Part shown: positions 17,342-26,774 of the stretch, one piece after another
How positions within the stretch are numbered: position 1 is the stretch's first letter
How the letters are laid out: every line of letters starts with the position of its first letter
DNA from: CAYQJS01 sp964417895
GTDB lineage: Bacteria > Chloroflexota > UBA6077 > SHYK01
Reading direction: 5' to 3'
NCBI GenBank assembly: GCA_964417895.1
Contig: CAYQJS010000015.1
Location: forward strand, 43,761 to 107,760
Length of the DNA stretch: 64,000 nt
Program-made: the position numbers and the translations under genes
Notes under the pieces: generated by a model
Seen by the model: only the letters and a program-made list of their open reading frames with translations
What the model was told of the DNA's origin: nothing
Database searches by the model: none

Positions 17342-18556
17342 ATGGTGACTTCCCCTCGCTTCGCCCGTATCGTTCTGAGTCTGTCGTTCATCCTCACAAC
17401 GACACCTCCGACTGCCATGGGCCACGCGCAGCTGGCCGAGCCGGCGACAGAGATCGGAGATAGGCCGGCGCGCGACGAGGCCGTGGCGGGCCCGATGCCG
17501 CTGGCGCCCTACCGTGCGACTAGCCCGGAGTATGGAATGAGCATCTTCGTCTGGGCGGCGCCGCGCACGACGGCGCGCGACTTGGACAAGCTGACGGCCG
17601 CGAGCTTCGAATGGCAGAAGACCCTGTTTCAGTGGAAGGACATCGAGCCGCGGAAGGGGATGTTCGACTGGACAGAGGCCGAACGAGTCGTGAAAGCCTC
17701 CAATGACGTGGGCATTAGAGTCATCGCGCGACTGGATCTCCAGCCTGGCTGGGCCCGCGCGGACCGGGCCCCCAATGGCCCGCCCGACAGATACGATGAC
17801 TTCGCCGACTTCGTGTACGCGCTCGTCGACCATTTCAAACCGGGCGCCGGAAACGGCGTCATCGATGCCATCGAGCTGTGGAACGAGCCGAATCTGGCGC
17901 GCGAGTGGGGCAACCAGCGAATCGACGCTGAGAGCGCCGCTGACTATGTGCGTCTGATGTGTCTCGGTCACCATACGGCCAAGCGGGCGTCCTCTCACAT
18001 TGTGACCATCAGCGCGGGCCTCGCACCGACCGGTACCATGACTCACGAAGCGGCGGACGATACGGTCTATCTCCAGTGGATGTACGACGCCGGGGCGCGA
18101 GGGTGCTTCGACGTGCTCGGCGCTCACGGTGCGGGCTACAAAGCTGGCCCCTGGGTTGGCCCCGGTGAGCTGGCGTCGGACCGACGCTGGGGTGGGCACG
18201 CGTCGTTTGGCTTTCGGCGCGTCGAGCAGCTGCGCGACGTCATGGTGCGGAACGGCGACGAGCAGAAACAGGTCTGGCTCGTGGAGTTCGGGTGGACAAG
18301 TGATCCCATCCACCCGTCGTATTCCTGGCACCGCGTTAGCGAGGACGCGAAGGCGCTTTATATCGTCGAGGCCTACAAATGGGCCCGGATGAACTGGGCG
18401 CCATGGATCGGCGTTATGATCCTCTGGAACATGGCGTCGCCCGACTGGACGCCAAGCCGCGAAGAGTACTGGTGGAGTGTGACTGCTCCGGATGGCAGCG
18501 ACCGGCCAGCGTACGAGGCGGTGCAGCGCGCCAGGCGGACCGGTTACCTCCCGTAG
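17342..18556 (+). CDS. Secreted clan-A glycoside hydrolase-like protein (GH39/GH5-like)
   Basis: A 404-residue protein with an N-terminal signal peptide (IVLSLSFILTTTPPTAMGHAQ). The mature part is a predicted TIM barrel. The beta-4 strand motif IELWNEPNLAREWG carries the acid/base glutamate, and the beta-7 strand motif VWLVEFGWTSD carries the nucleophile glutamate, as in clan GH-A. FQWKDIEPRKGMFDW matches the beta-2 region of GH39/GH5-like enzymes. It probably acts on beta-linked glycans outside the membrane; the substrate is not assigned. It is followed by a paralogue with the same architecture, so the pair arose by tandem duplication. A TATAAT element lies just upstream. Confidence 0.8.
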   Translation: MVTSPRFARIVLSLSFILTTTPPTAMGHAQLAEPATEIGDRPARDEAVAGPMPLAPYRATSPEYGMSIFVWAAPRTTARDLDKLTAASFEWQKTLFQWKDIEPRKGMFDWTEAERVVKASNDVGIRVIARLDLQPGWARADRAPNGPPDRYDDFADFVYALVDHFKPGAGNGVIDAIELWNEPNLAREWGNQRIDAESAADYVRLMCLGHHTAKRASSHIVTISAGLAPTGTMTHEAADDTVYLQWMYDAGARGCFDVLGAHGAGYKAGPWVGPGELASDRRWGGHASFGFRRVEQLRDVMVRNGDEQKQVWLVEFGWTSDPIHPSYSWHRVSEDAKALYIVEAYKWARMNWAPWIGVMILWNMASPDWTPSREEYWWSVTAPDGSDRPAYEAVQRARRTGYLP

Positions 18557-18611
18557 AAGAGGACGGCGGATTGCGGAGAGCGGAACCAAGCAGTTTGCGA
18601 GTCCGCTCCGC

Positions 18612-19739
18612 GTGACGCGTCCCGATCTGCAATCGGCATTGTTCAGCGGCCTGCTCGCTGCCGCGCTCCTGCTCGCAGCGTGCCGCCCCTCCGCTCCAGC
18701 TATTGGACAGGGCGAGGGCGCGGTCCACGTCTTCCTGTGGGGCAATCCTCAGACCACCGAGCGGGACCTGCGCCTGGCGAAAGACGCCGGCTTCACGTGG
18801 GTCAAGCAGCGTTTCGAGTGGCGGAACATCGAGCGGGACGGCAAGGGCCAGTTCGAGTGGAACGAGCCGGACCGCATCACCCGGGCGATCGAAGCGGCAG
18901 GGTTGCGGGTGGTTGCCCGGCTCGACGGCCATGCCGCATGGGCCCGCGCCGAAGCGATCTATCCAGACGATGGCCCCCCTGACCGCCTGTCCGACTGGAC
19001 GGACTTCGTATCGGCGCTCGCAGCCCGCTACAGGGGGCGAGTCCACGCGTACGAGATCTGGAACGAGCCCAACCTCGCCCGCGAGTGGGGACGCAGTCCG
19101 CCCAACGCCGCGGAGTATGTCGAGCTGCTGAAGGTGAGCTACGCCGCGGTCAAAAAGGCTGACCCGCAAGCGCTCGTCATCACGGGCGGGCTATCCCCGA
19201 CTACGGATACGGGACCGAACGCCCGGCCGGACGCCGTCTACCTGCAAGAGATGTACGCAGCTGGCGCCAGGGGCGCATTCGACCTGCTCGGCGTGCACGC
19301 GGCCGGCTTCAAATCCCCCCCCGAGACTGATCCGTCCGTCGTTGCTGCCGACCCCGCGTTGACCAACAATGACCCCAGCGCCGTCGAGCTTCGCCGTGCG
19401 TACGCTTTCCGCAGAGTCGAAGACCTGCGCCAGATCATGGTGGAGCAAGGGGACGCCGATCGTCGCGTGGCGGTGCTAGAGACGGGGTGGACGAGCGATA
19501 CACGCCCCGGCTCGCCGTATCGCTGGCACGCGGTCAGCGAGCAGGAGAAGGCGGACTATCTCGGTCGGGCGCTGCGATACGCCCGAGCCAACTGGCCGTG
19601 GGTCGCCTTCGTGACCGTGATCTATCTTCCAGATCCTGGCTGGACGGGTGACCACGAGCAACTGTACTGGAGCATCACAAACCAGGACGGCACGCCGCGC
19701 GAGGCCTACCAGACTCTCAGACGAGTGATGAGGCCTTAA
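18612..19739 (+). CDS. Glycoside hydrolase-like lipoprotein, paralogue of the preceding gene
   Basis: About 375 residues from the GTG at 18612; a longer frame from 18492 would overlap the preceding gene. The signal ends in the lipobox LLAACRPS, so it should be a membrane-anchored lipoprotein processed by Lgt. The barrel carries YEIWNEPNLAREWG (acid/base) and VAVLETGWTSDT (nucleophile), aligned with the preceding glycosidase; the beta-2 motif is FEWRNIERDGKGQFEW. It differs by an insertion around SPPETDPSVVAADP. No strong ribosome binding site precedes the chosen start. The TAA stop forms the first bases of the palindromic element at 19737-19840. Confidence 0.78.
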   Translation: MTRPDLQSALFSGLLAAALLLAACRPSAPAIGQGEGAVHVFLWGNPQTTERDLRLAKDAGFTWVKQRFEWRNIERDGKGQFEWNEPDRITRAIEAAGLRVVARLDGHAAWARAEAIYPDDGPPDRLSDWTDFVSALAARYRGRVHAYEIWNEPNLAREWGRSPPNAAEYVELLKVSYAAVKKADPQALVITGGLSPTTDTGPNARPDAVYLQEMYAAGARGAFDLLGVHAAGFKSPPETDPSVVAADPALTNNDPSAVELRRAYAFRRVEDLRQIMVEQGDADRRVAVLETGWTSDTRPGSPYRWHAVSEQEKADYLGRALRYARANWPWVAFVTVIYLPDPGWTGDHEQLYWSITNQDGTPREAYQTLRRVMRP

Positions 19740-19840
19740 CAGGCTGCTGAAAAAACCCGCTCACCCTGAGCTTGTCGAAGGGCCCTGCGGTTCGACAGGC
19801 TCACCACGAGCGGAGCCAAACCCTCTCCAGCAGCCTGTTA
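19737..19840. repeat. 104-bp MITE-like palindromic element
   Basis: Perfect 13-bp outer inverted repeats TAACAGGCTGCTG (19737-19749) and CAGCAGCCTGTTA (19828-19840) enclose an inner palindrome with CCTGAGCTTGTCGAAGG and TTCGACAGGCTCACC. The first three bases are the stop codon of the upstream lipoprotein gene. The most complete of the three copies of this family in the window. Confidence 0.85.
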
Positions 19841-19932
19841 GGCGTTCTGAGCTATCATGCGCCTTTGAGTGCGTCGGGGCAGATGCAACCTGCTCGTGGT
19901 GAGATTGCCGAACGGCAAGGGCGGGGCTGAAC

Positions 19933-21585
19933 GTGATTCGTGACGATCTCCGTGGAATCGTGCTCGAGGCGGTCGAGCGTGCTCAGGGCGACCACCAACT
20001 TCCGGCTGTAGCAGTGCCCGAAATCACCGTCGAGCACCCGGCGAACGAAGGGCATGGCGACTACGCATCTTCTCTCCCGCTCAGGCTGGCGCGGGCTGCC
20101 CGCATGGATCCGATGGGGATCGCGAGCGCTATCGCCACGCATATGGCTCTCCCCGAATCGGTTGCCGCGGTCCGGATCGCCGCGCCCGGCTTTCTCAACT
20201 TCCATCTGGCTTCCAGCTGGCTGGCTCGTCAGGTGAACGCCATCCTGGAGGCGGGCGAGCGGTACGGGGCCGCCGATGTTGGGATGGGCAGGCGCGTGCA
20301 GGTCGAGTACGTGAGCGCCAACCCGACCGGGCCGCTCCACGTTGGGACCGGCAGAGGCGCAGCGCTGGGTGATAGCCTCGCCCGGGTGCTCCACCACGCG
20401 GGTTTTCGCGTCGACCGGGAGTACTACGTCAACGACGCGGGCTCCCGCATGGAGGCTTTCAACGCCAGCGTTTACGCACGTTACGCACAGCACTTCGGCA
20501 TCACGCGCGACGTGCCGGAGGACGGATATCCCGGGGAGTACCTGCGGGACGTAGCGGGCACCATCGCCGATACGGAAGGGCGGCGTTTTCTCGAAGTGGC
20601 AGAGGGGGTTGCGGCGGATGCTCTGGGGCGGCAAGCCATCGAGCTGCTTCTGGCAGACGCGCGGGCCGACCTGGAGCGACTGAACGTGAGCTTCGACCGA
20701 TGGTTCTTCGAGCAGACGTTGTTCGAGCAGGGCCAGGTGCAAAAGGCGCTCGACTTCCTCCGACAGCGGGGGTACGTTGTGGAGCGCGAGGGGGCCGTGT
20801 GGTTCACATCCTCGGCGCTCGGCGACGACAAAGACAACGTGCTCGTGCGGAGCAACGGTCTACCCACCTACTTCGCGTCAGACATTGCCTACCATTACCT
20901 GAAGCTCGTTGAACGCGGTTACGACGTCGCGGTCAATGTCTGGGGGGCCGACCATCAGGGCCACGTACCACGCATGAAGGCCGTCGTTGGCGCTATGGGC
21001 GTAGACCCGACCCGCCTGGTGATCCTTATCTATCAATTGGTCAATCTCATCCGAGATGGCCGGCCGGTTTCCATGGCGAAGCGCACTGGCACGTTCGTAA
21101 GCCTGCGCGAGGTGCTCGACGAGGTTGGCCCGGACGCAATCCGCTTCTTCCTCCTGGGTCGATCGCCGGATGCGATGATGGACTTCGATCTCGATCTGGC
21201 CAAGGCCCAATCAGAGGCCAACCCGGTCTACTACGTGCAGTACGCGCACGCCCGGATCGCGAGCATTCTGAAACGGGCCGATGGGATAGATTACAGCTCC
21301 GGTGACACTGACCTGCTGCGGGAACCGACCGAGTTGGCCCTCGTGCGCAAGATGCTCGTTCTCCCGGAGATCGTCTTCGACGCAGCCATATCGTTCGCTC
21401 CCCACCCGCTGCCGCACTATGCGCAGGAGCTAGCGACGGCCTTCCACGCCTTCTATACGGAGTGCCGGGTCATCAGCGGTGATCCAGAGCTGACCCGCGC
21501 ACGCCTCAAGCTGGTGGCGGCTTGCCGTTCGGTGCTCGCCATCACGCTCGGGCTGATCGGGGTCAGCACGCCGGACCAGATGTAG
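19933..21585 (+). CDS. argS: Arginyl-tRNA synthetase
   Basis: A 550-residue class I synthetase that charges tRNA-Arg with arginine. The N-terminal Add1 domain ends with APGFLNFHL. The HIGH-type motif is seen as SANPTGPLHVGTGRGAALGD. The catalytic core continues through YYVNDAGSRM and VWGADHQGHVPRM. The KMSKS position is VSMAKRTGTFV, as is common for ArgRS. The C-terminal DALR anticodon-binding helices contain QYAHARIASIL and end LGLIGVSTPDQM, the usual family terminus. Start is GTG at 19933. Two tRNA genes follow on the same strand. Confidence 0.96.
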   Translation: MIRDDLRGIVLEAVERAQGDHQLPAVAVPEITVEHPANEGHGDYASSLPLRLARAARMDPMGIASAIATHMALPESVAAVRIAAPGFLNFHLASSWLARQVNAILEAGERYGAADVGMGRRVQVEYVSANPTGPLHVGTGRGAALGDSLARVLHHAGFRVDREYYVNDAGSRMEAFNASVYARYAQHFGITRDVPEDGYPGEYLRDVAGTIADTEGRRFLEVAEGVAADALGRQAIELLLADARADLERLNVSFDRWFFEQTLFEQGQVQKALDFLRQRGYVVEREGAVWFTSSALGDDKDNVLVRSNGLPTYFASDIAYHYLKLVERGYDVAVNVWGADHQGHVPRMKAVVGAMGVDPTRLVILIYQLVNLIRDGRPVSMAKRTGTFVSLREVLDEVGPDAIRFFLLGRSPDAMMDFDLDLAKAQSEANPVYYVQYAHARIASILKRADGIDYSSGDTDLLREPTELALVRKMLVLPEIVFDAAISFAPHPLPHYAQELATAFHAFYTECRVISGDPELTRARLKLVAACRSVLAITLGLIGVSTPDQM

Positions 21586-21666
21586 CTGCCTCGCCCTTCC
21601 GCCCTCGCCTGCTGCCGGATGTGAGCGAAGCCACATCAAGCAAGGCCTTTTCGATACAATTGGCGC

Positions 21667-21753
21667 GGAGGGGTCGCATAGTCTGGTCTAGTGCGGCCGA
21701 CTCGAAATCGGCTGAGTCGAAAGGCTCCGGGGGTTCGAATCCCTCCCCCTCCG
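21667..21753 (+). tRNA. tRNA-Ser (anticodon CGA)
   Basis: An 87-nt type II tRNA. The acceptor stem GGAGGGG/CCCCUCC is fully paired, the anticodon loop CUCGAAA has CGA at 21703-21705, and a long variable arm and the T arm GGGGG-UUCGAAU-CCCUC follow. CCA is not encoded (CCG follows the discriminator G). Confidence 0.95.
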
Positions 21754-21828
21754 CCGCTCCGAGTCCTGGGTTCCGGGTTCCGAGTTCTCAGACGCCCCTC
21801 GAACCAGGAACGTGGAACTCGTAGATTA

Positions 21829-21902
21829 CGGGGAGTAGCGCAGCTTGGTAGCGCGCGTCGTTCGGGACGACGAGGCCGCCGGTTCAAGTCCGGCCTCCCC
21901 GA
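21829..21902 (+). tRNA. tRNA-Pro (anticodon CGG)
   Basis: A 74-nt tRNA. The acceptor stem CGGGGAG/CUCCCCG, anticodon arm CGUCG-UUCGGGA-CGACG and T arm GCCGG-UUCAAGU-CCGGC are all perfectly paired. CCA is not encoded. Confidence 0.96.
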
Positions 21903-21986
21903 CCCCGCCGGGTAGGTTCCGAGTCCTCCATTCCGGGTTCGATCACCCAATGGGAACCCCCCACGAGGGACTCGGAACTCGAGAAC

Positions 21987-22775
21987 TCAGGTCTGCTCGT
22001 CCGCCTTGGCGAGGTTCCAGAGCTCGTCGAGTTGCTCCAGGCTGAGGTCCTGGGGCCGGACTCCGCGGCCGCGGCATGCGGCCTCAACCGAGGCGAACCG
22101 GCGCGCGAACTTGGCGTTGGCCTGCTGCAGCGCGCCTTCGGCCGAGAACTCCAGACGGCGAGCCAGGTTCACCAGCGCAAAGAACAGGTCGCCAAGCTCC
22201 TCAATGTGGCGCGCTCCCGGCTCCGCCGCGGTCAATTCGTCGATCTCCTCGTGGACTTTGGCTACGACACCGGTGAGATCGGGCCAGTCGAAGCCGAGCT
22301 GAGCCGCGCGTCGCTGCATCTCATCGGCCCGCAGCAGCGCCGGAAGAGCGCGCGGAATCGAGTCGAGGATGGAGCCCGCGCCAGGCCGTTCCTCCTGCTT
22401 GATGGTCTGCCAGGCGCGCAGGACCTCATCCGGCGTCCCCGCTTCGGCGGCGCCGAAGATGTGCGGGTGACGACGCACCAGCTTCTCGGTGACTTCCGTG
22501 ACGACGTCGTCGAGGGTGAAGCTGCCGGCCTCTGCCGCAAGGTAGACCTGCGTAAGGATGTGCGTGAGCACGTCGCCGAGCTCGCCGGCGAGTAGGCGGG
22601 CATCCTGACCCTCGGCCGCTTCCGCTAACTCGTACGCTTCCTTTACGAGTTCGTTTGCGAGGGTCTGGTGCGTCTGCGCGAGGCACCAGGTGCACCCCTC
22701 GGGCGCCGGCGCGTGCAAGCGGGCCACGACCGCCATGAGATCGTCAATGCTAGCGCTGCCCTCTCGAGCTGCCAT
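21987..22775 (-). CDS. mazG: Nucleoside triphosphate pyrophosphohydrolase MazG
   Basis: A 262-residue tandem-domain MazG that hydrolyses NTPs to NMP and pyrophosphate in nucleotide-pool cleaning. The C-terminal domain keeps the metal-binding pattern VHEEIDELT ... HIEELGDLFFALVNLAR. The N-terminal domain is more divergent (VKEAYELAEA and AGELGDVLTHI in place of EExxE and EELGD), so the C-terminal copy is probably the active one, as reported for E. coli MazG. It is transcribed toward the two tRNA genes; the only nearby same-strand gene is beyond the tRNAs. Confidence 0.9.
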   Translation of the reverse strand: MAAREGSASIDDLMAVVARLHAPAPEGCTWCLAQTHQTLANELVKEAYELAEAAEGQDARLLAGELGDVLTHILTQVYLAAEAGSFTLDDVVTEVTEKLVRRHPHIFGAAEAGTPDEVLRAWQTIKQEERPGAGSILDSIPRALPALLRADEMQRRAAQLGFDWPDLTGVVAKVHEEIDELTAAEPGARHIEELGDLFFALVNLARRLEFSAEGALQQANAKFARRFASVEAACRGRGVRPQDLSLEQLDELWNLAKADEQT

Positions 22776-23017
22776 TTGGCCCCCACAGGGTCCTTGCTTG
22801 GGTCCCTCCTATTATCGGTCCCACGCGCTACTTAGGCCGAAGGTGATACTGACCGGAATGACTCGCGATGGCACGTGAGGGGAATGTGATGGCCGCCGCC
22901 CCGCCCAAAATGTGCCCCGGCGGTAGCAAGTGTGGCAGGATTGAATCAATATGGTATCCGCAAAGCTGGACTGCTCATGGGCTCAGATGGGTTCAGCGTC
23001 GAGGTGAGGCCGATCCG

Positions 23018-23776
23018 ATGAGTACGGCGGGCGATAACGCCGATCCCGGATCGCCGGTGATAGCTACGGCGCTCGAACGGACACTCGGCTTTCGCTTCCG
23101 CGATCCTGCGCTCCTCCGCATCGCGCTCACGCACCGGTCCACGCTGAACGAACGTCCCGAATCGGGCGTGCAGGACAACGAGCGCCTGGAGTTTCTCGGC
23201 GACGCGATCATAGGAGCAGTTGTAGCCGAGCAGCTGTATCGAGCCTTCCCCGACGCCACTGAGGGGGTGCTCACGCTGATGCGCGCGGAGCTTGTACGGC
23301 AGTCCGCGCTTGCCCGCTGGGCACGCGGCATGGGCCTGGCCCAGCACCTGTTGGTCGGGCGAGGGGAGGAGCAACGAGGCGGCCGGGAGCGCGACGGCTT
23401 GCTCGCCAGCGCCTTCGAGGCACTCCTGGGCGCCGTCTATTTAGACCAGGGGTACGGCGCGGCGCAGCAGTTTATCGCCCCGCTCGTCGCGGAGCTACTG
23501 CCGTCGCTGTCGCCATCGTCGCAACCTCTGGACCCGAAGTCGGAGCTTCAATCCCGCGTGCAGGCTCGGTTTCGGATGCTGCCCGTCTACGAGGTCGTAG
23601 CGATCGAGGGCCCCGAGCATAAGCCGACCTTTACGGTGGAGGTGGCGGCGGAGGGCGGAATCTGCGCCCGCGGCATTGGGGCCTCGAAGCAGGCGGCTGA
23701 GCAAGAGGCCGCTCGACGGGCTCTGGAGGCCTGGGACGCACAACAGGGCGGCTCAGAGGGACTTTCGTGTTCCTGA
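23018..23776 (+). CDS. rnc: Ribonuclease III
   Basis: A 252-residue double-strand-specific endoribonuclease for rRNA and mRNA maturation. The signature NERLEFLGDAIIG (54-66) contains the catalytic Glu and Asp, with the second catalytic cluster in FEALLGAVYLDQGY. The double-stranded-RNA-binding domain follows from DPKSELQSRVQA to AAEQEAARRALEAW. The start at 23018 is chosen because of the GAGGTGAGG element and the family length; the frame is open to 22868, but the extra N terminus lacks similarity. Its end overlaps the smc start by 10 bp. Confidence 0.95.
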   Translation: MSTAGDNADPGSPVIATALERTLGFRFRDPALLRIALTHRSTLNERPESGVQDNERLEFLGDAIIGAVVAEQLYRAFPDATEGVLTLMRAELVRQSALARWARGMGLAQHLLVGRGEEQRGGRERDGLLASAFEALLGAVYLDQGYGAAQQFIAPLVAELLPSLSPSSQPLDPKSELQSRVQARFRMLPVYEVVAIEGPEHKPTFTVEVAAEGGICARGIGASKQAAEQEAARRALEAWDAQQGGSEGLSCS

Positions 23777-26769
23777 AGGAGCTGCACATCGCCGGGTTCA
23801 AGAGCTTCGCCCAGGCTGTTCGGCTGGAGCTGGGCCCGGGTATTACCGCGGTCGTCGGCCCGAATGGAAGTGGAAAGAGCAATATCGTCGACGCGGTACG
23901 CTGGGTGCTGGGCGAACAGAGCATGCGCTCCCTGCGAGGTTCGCGTTCAGAGGACGTGATTTTCGCGGGTAGCGCCGCGCGACACGCCCTCGGCATGGCT
24001 GAGGTCAGCCTGGTCCTGGATAACTCCGACGGCCGGGTGCCCATCGATGTGGCCGAGGTCGCCATCGCACGGCGCCTCTACCGCTCCGGGGAGACTGAGT
24101 ACCTCTTGAATCGACGCCGGGCTCGCTTGCGGGATGTGCTGGACGCCGCGGGCCACGCCGGACTCGGCCCCGACTCGTACTGTGTGGTGGGCCAGGGCAC
24201 CATCGAACAGCTGGCGATGCAGAGGCCGCAGGAGCGACGCAGCCTGATCGCCGATGCGGCTGACGTGCGCCGGTACGAGGCGCGACTGGCCGAGATCGAG
24301 AGCGACCTCGCCCAGACCCAGCAGAATGCGCTGCGCATGGCCGCGGTCGCGACGGAGATCCGTCCGCAGCTGGATCGGCTGCGCATTCAGGCCGAGCGCG
24401 CGGAGCGCCACAATCGTAGCCGTGAAGAGCTGGAGCGGCTCGCACGCTGCTGGTTCCGCCGAGCGATACCCGCAGCCGAAGGGAGGCTACGGTCCGCTGA
24501 GCAGTCGCGGCGCCGGTCACAAGAATCAAGCCAGGCAACACGCCTTCGGCTTGACCTGCTGGACCGCCGCGAGGCCCAGCTTCATGCAGAACGCGAGGCC
24601 GTTCACGGCCGAGCCGCCCGTGCGCGCGACGAGCTTGCAGCGGCCCGCGCGAGGCGAGAAGAGTTGCGCGTGGCCAGAGCGGCGGCAGGTGAGCGGGCTC
24701 GGTGGCTAAGGAGCCGCCTCGATGCTATCGAGATCGAGGTGAATGAGGTCGCCGTCGGGCGTATTGCCGCGGAGCAGGCCCATGCCGCCAGCCAGTCGCA
24801 GCTGAGGGGCGCCATTTCGCCGGAGCCAGCAGGCGGGAGGGATCACGATGATGAGGAGGTCGCGCGAGCCCGTGAACGTGTGCGGTTCGTCCAGCGGACG
24901 CTCACCGATGCTCAGCGGCGCTGCGATCGACTGCGAGGTGAGCTGGACGCCCTCCAGCGCGAGGATCGGGGGAGCAACCAGGGTGGGCTCCAGGAGAGCG
25001 CGGGAAAGCAGACGAGCGCCGCTCTGCTGGCTCGGCTCCCCGCGCGAGAGCGCTTTCGCTCCGCCGTCATCGCGGCGCTCGGCGAGGCGGCACTGTACGG
25101 TGTCGTGAACGTCGCGGGTACTGCCTGGTATGGCGACCCGACGGATCGGCGAGAACGCGTGCTGTTACCGGCGCACCGCGAGGCCGAGTCGGGTGCAGTC
25201 GCGTTTCGTGAAGCGGCTGTGCCCCTGCTCACCGGGGTTGGTCCCTACTGGTTCGGGGTAGACGTGTTGGCGGAGCAGGCCGATGCCGCGCTCGCGGCCC
25301 GCTACCTGGGGCGGACAATCGTCGTCCCTGATCTCACGTCGGCCCGGCGGACCGCTGAGGTGCTGGCGCGAAGTCCCCAGCTGGGGCCGTTCCAGGTCGC
25401 AACCGAGGACGGGCAGTGCCTGATGTCGACGGGCGAGCGGGCTTTACGGCCCGCTGTCGTGCAGCGTGCCGCCCTCGGCGCGGAGGCGGCTGGTGGAACA
25501 CTTCATGATTCAGCAGGGAAAGCGAGGAGAGATCAGGTTCGAACTGAGCTGGAGGCAGGCGCAGCATCACTCGAGCCCTTGCAGCAAGACCTTGAAGCTG
25601 CCGAGGCCCAGCTCCGCCTGACTGCGGAGCGCCAGGCCCATGCGATGGCTGAGTCGGCTGCCGCGCGCGAGCGGCTCCGACGATTGCGGGATACCGAGCA
25701 GCGCGACGCCCGTGAGGCCGAGAGGTTGATCCAACGGGCAGCCGTCCTCGCCGCGGAGCAGGCTGCGCTGCGACAGGAGCGCGCCGAGATCGACTCCCAG
25801 GCGGAAGGGGCTGATACGCCGCTGGCGGAGGCCGAACGCGCCGCCGCGCTCCTGGAGGATGCAGTGCGGGGCAACGACGCAGGAACGGCGCGGCTTGAGT
25901 CCGACAGCGATGCGGTGGCGGCGGAGCACCGCCAGGCGCAGTCGGACCTCGCTGATCAGCGGACCGCCGAGAGCCAGGCCGCGGCGGAGGCAGAGCGAGC
26001 CCGTGGGCTCCTGGACCACTTGCAGATGGAGCTGGTGGCGGTTTGCGAGGCCCTGGTAGCCGACCCCGCGGAGATCCTGCGGGCGGATTCGCCCATCGCC
26101 GGCGAGCTGGCGCGTGTCGATGATGATGCCCTGCATTCTCGCCTCCAGCGCGCGCAGCGCGAGCTGCGTAGCGTGGGCACGGTCGACTACGGTGTGCTCG
26201 CCGACTACGGAGCCCTGCGGGACCGTTATTCCTCCATCACGGAGCAACTGGAGGATCTGCGCCAAGCCGAGCTGGCCATCCGAGAGGGCATGGCTGAGGC
26301 GCGGCGCGAGATACAGGAGCGGTTCGCAGCCGCGTTCGAGGATGTGAACGAGCGCTTCAAGCAATCCTTCTGCGAGTTGTTCGAGGGTGGAGACGCTGAG
26401 CTTCTCCTTTCCGGAGAACCTGACAGCGCCCAGTGTTCCGTGGATATCGTGGCGCAGCCGCCGGGGAAACGGCTCCACCGGCTGGCCACGCTGTCCGGTG
26501 GCGAGCGGGCGCTCGTGGGGGCTGCACTATTGCTGGCCCTGATCGGTGCCAACCCCAGCCCATTCTGTGTCCTGGACGAAGTCGACGCCGCGCTGGACGA
26601 TGCCAACGTCCAGCGCTTCGCAGCCGCCATCCGCGCGATGGCCACACACACCCAATTCATCCTCGTGACACATAACCGCGCCACGATGGAGATGGCCGAC
26701 GTGCTCTATGGCGTTACCATGACAGGCGGGGCAGCCTCACAAATCCTCTCGATGCGACTACCGGAGTAG
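23767..26769 (+). CDS. smc: Chromosome segregation ATPase SMC, short-armed
   Basis: A 1000-residue SMC protein for chromosome organisation together with ScpAB (not in the window). Walker A is GPNGSGKSN (31-39). The signature motif LSGGERALVG is near 909 and Walker B LDEVDAALDD near 936. A hinge domain lies at about 419-570. Coiled-coil arms span about 168-418 and 575-850. Typical bacterial SMC is about 1150-1190 residues, so each arm is some 60-80 residues shorter than usual. The GTG start lies inside the end of rnc. ftsY begins 5 bp after the stop, forming an rnc-smc-ftsY-ffh cluster. Confidence 0.94.
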   Translation: MFLKELHIAGFKSFAQAVRLELGPGITAVVGPNGSGKSNIVDAVRWVLGEQSMRSLRGSRSEDVIFAGSAARHALGMAEVSLVLDNSDGRVPIDVAEVAIARRLYRSGETEYLLNRRRARLRDVLDAAGHAGLGPDSYCVVGQGTIEQLAMQRPQERRSLIADAADVRRYEARLAEIESDLAQTQQNALRMAAVATEIRPQLDRLRIQAERAERHNRSREELERLARCWFRRAIPAAEGRLRSAEQSRRRSQESSQATRLRLDLLDRREAQLHAEREAVHGRAARARDELAAARARREELRVARAAAGERARWLRSRLDAIEIEVNEVAVGRIAAEQAHAASQSQLRGAISPEPAGGRDHDDEEVARARERVRFVQRTLTDAQRRCDRLRGELDALQREDRGSNQGGLQESAGKQTSAALLARLPARERFRSAVIAALGEAALYGVVNVAGTAWYGDPTDRRERVLLPAHREAESGAVAFREAAVPLLTGVGPYWFGVDVLAEQADAALAARYLGRTIVVPDLTSARRTAEVLARSPQLGPFQVATEDGQCLMSTGERALRPAVVQRAALGAEAAGGTLHDSAGKARRDQVRTELEAGAASLEPLQQDLEAAEAQLRLTAERQAHAMAESAAARERLRRLRDTEQRDAREAERLIQRAAVLAAEQAALRQERAEIDSQAEGADTPLAEAERAAALLEDAVRGNDAGTARLESDSDAVAAEHRQAQSDLADQRTAESQAAAEAERARGLLDHLQMELVAVCEALVADPAEILRADSPIAGELARVDDDALHSRLQRAQRELRSVGTVDYGVLADYGALRDRYSSITEQLEDLRQAELAIREGMAEARREIQERFAAAFEDVNERFKQSFCELFEGGDAELLLSGEPDSAQCSVDIVAQPPGKRLHRLATLSGGERALVGAALLLALIGANPSPFCVLDEVDAALDDANVQRFAAAIRAMATHTQFILVTHNRATMEMADVLYGVTMTGGAASQILSMRLPE

Positions 26770-26774
26770 ACAGC

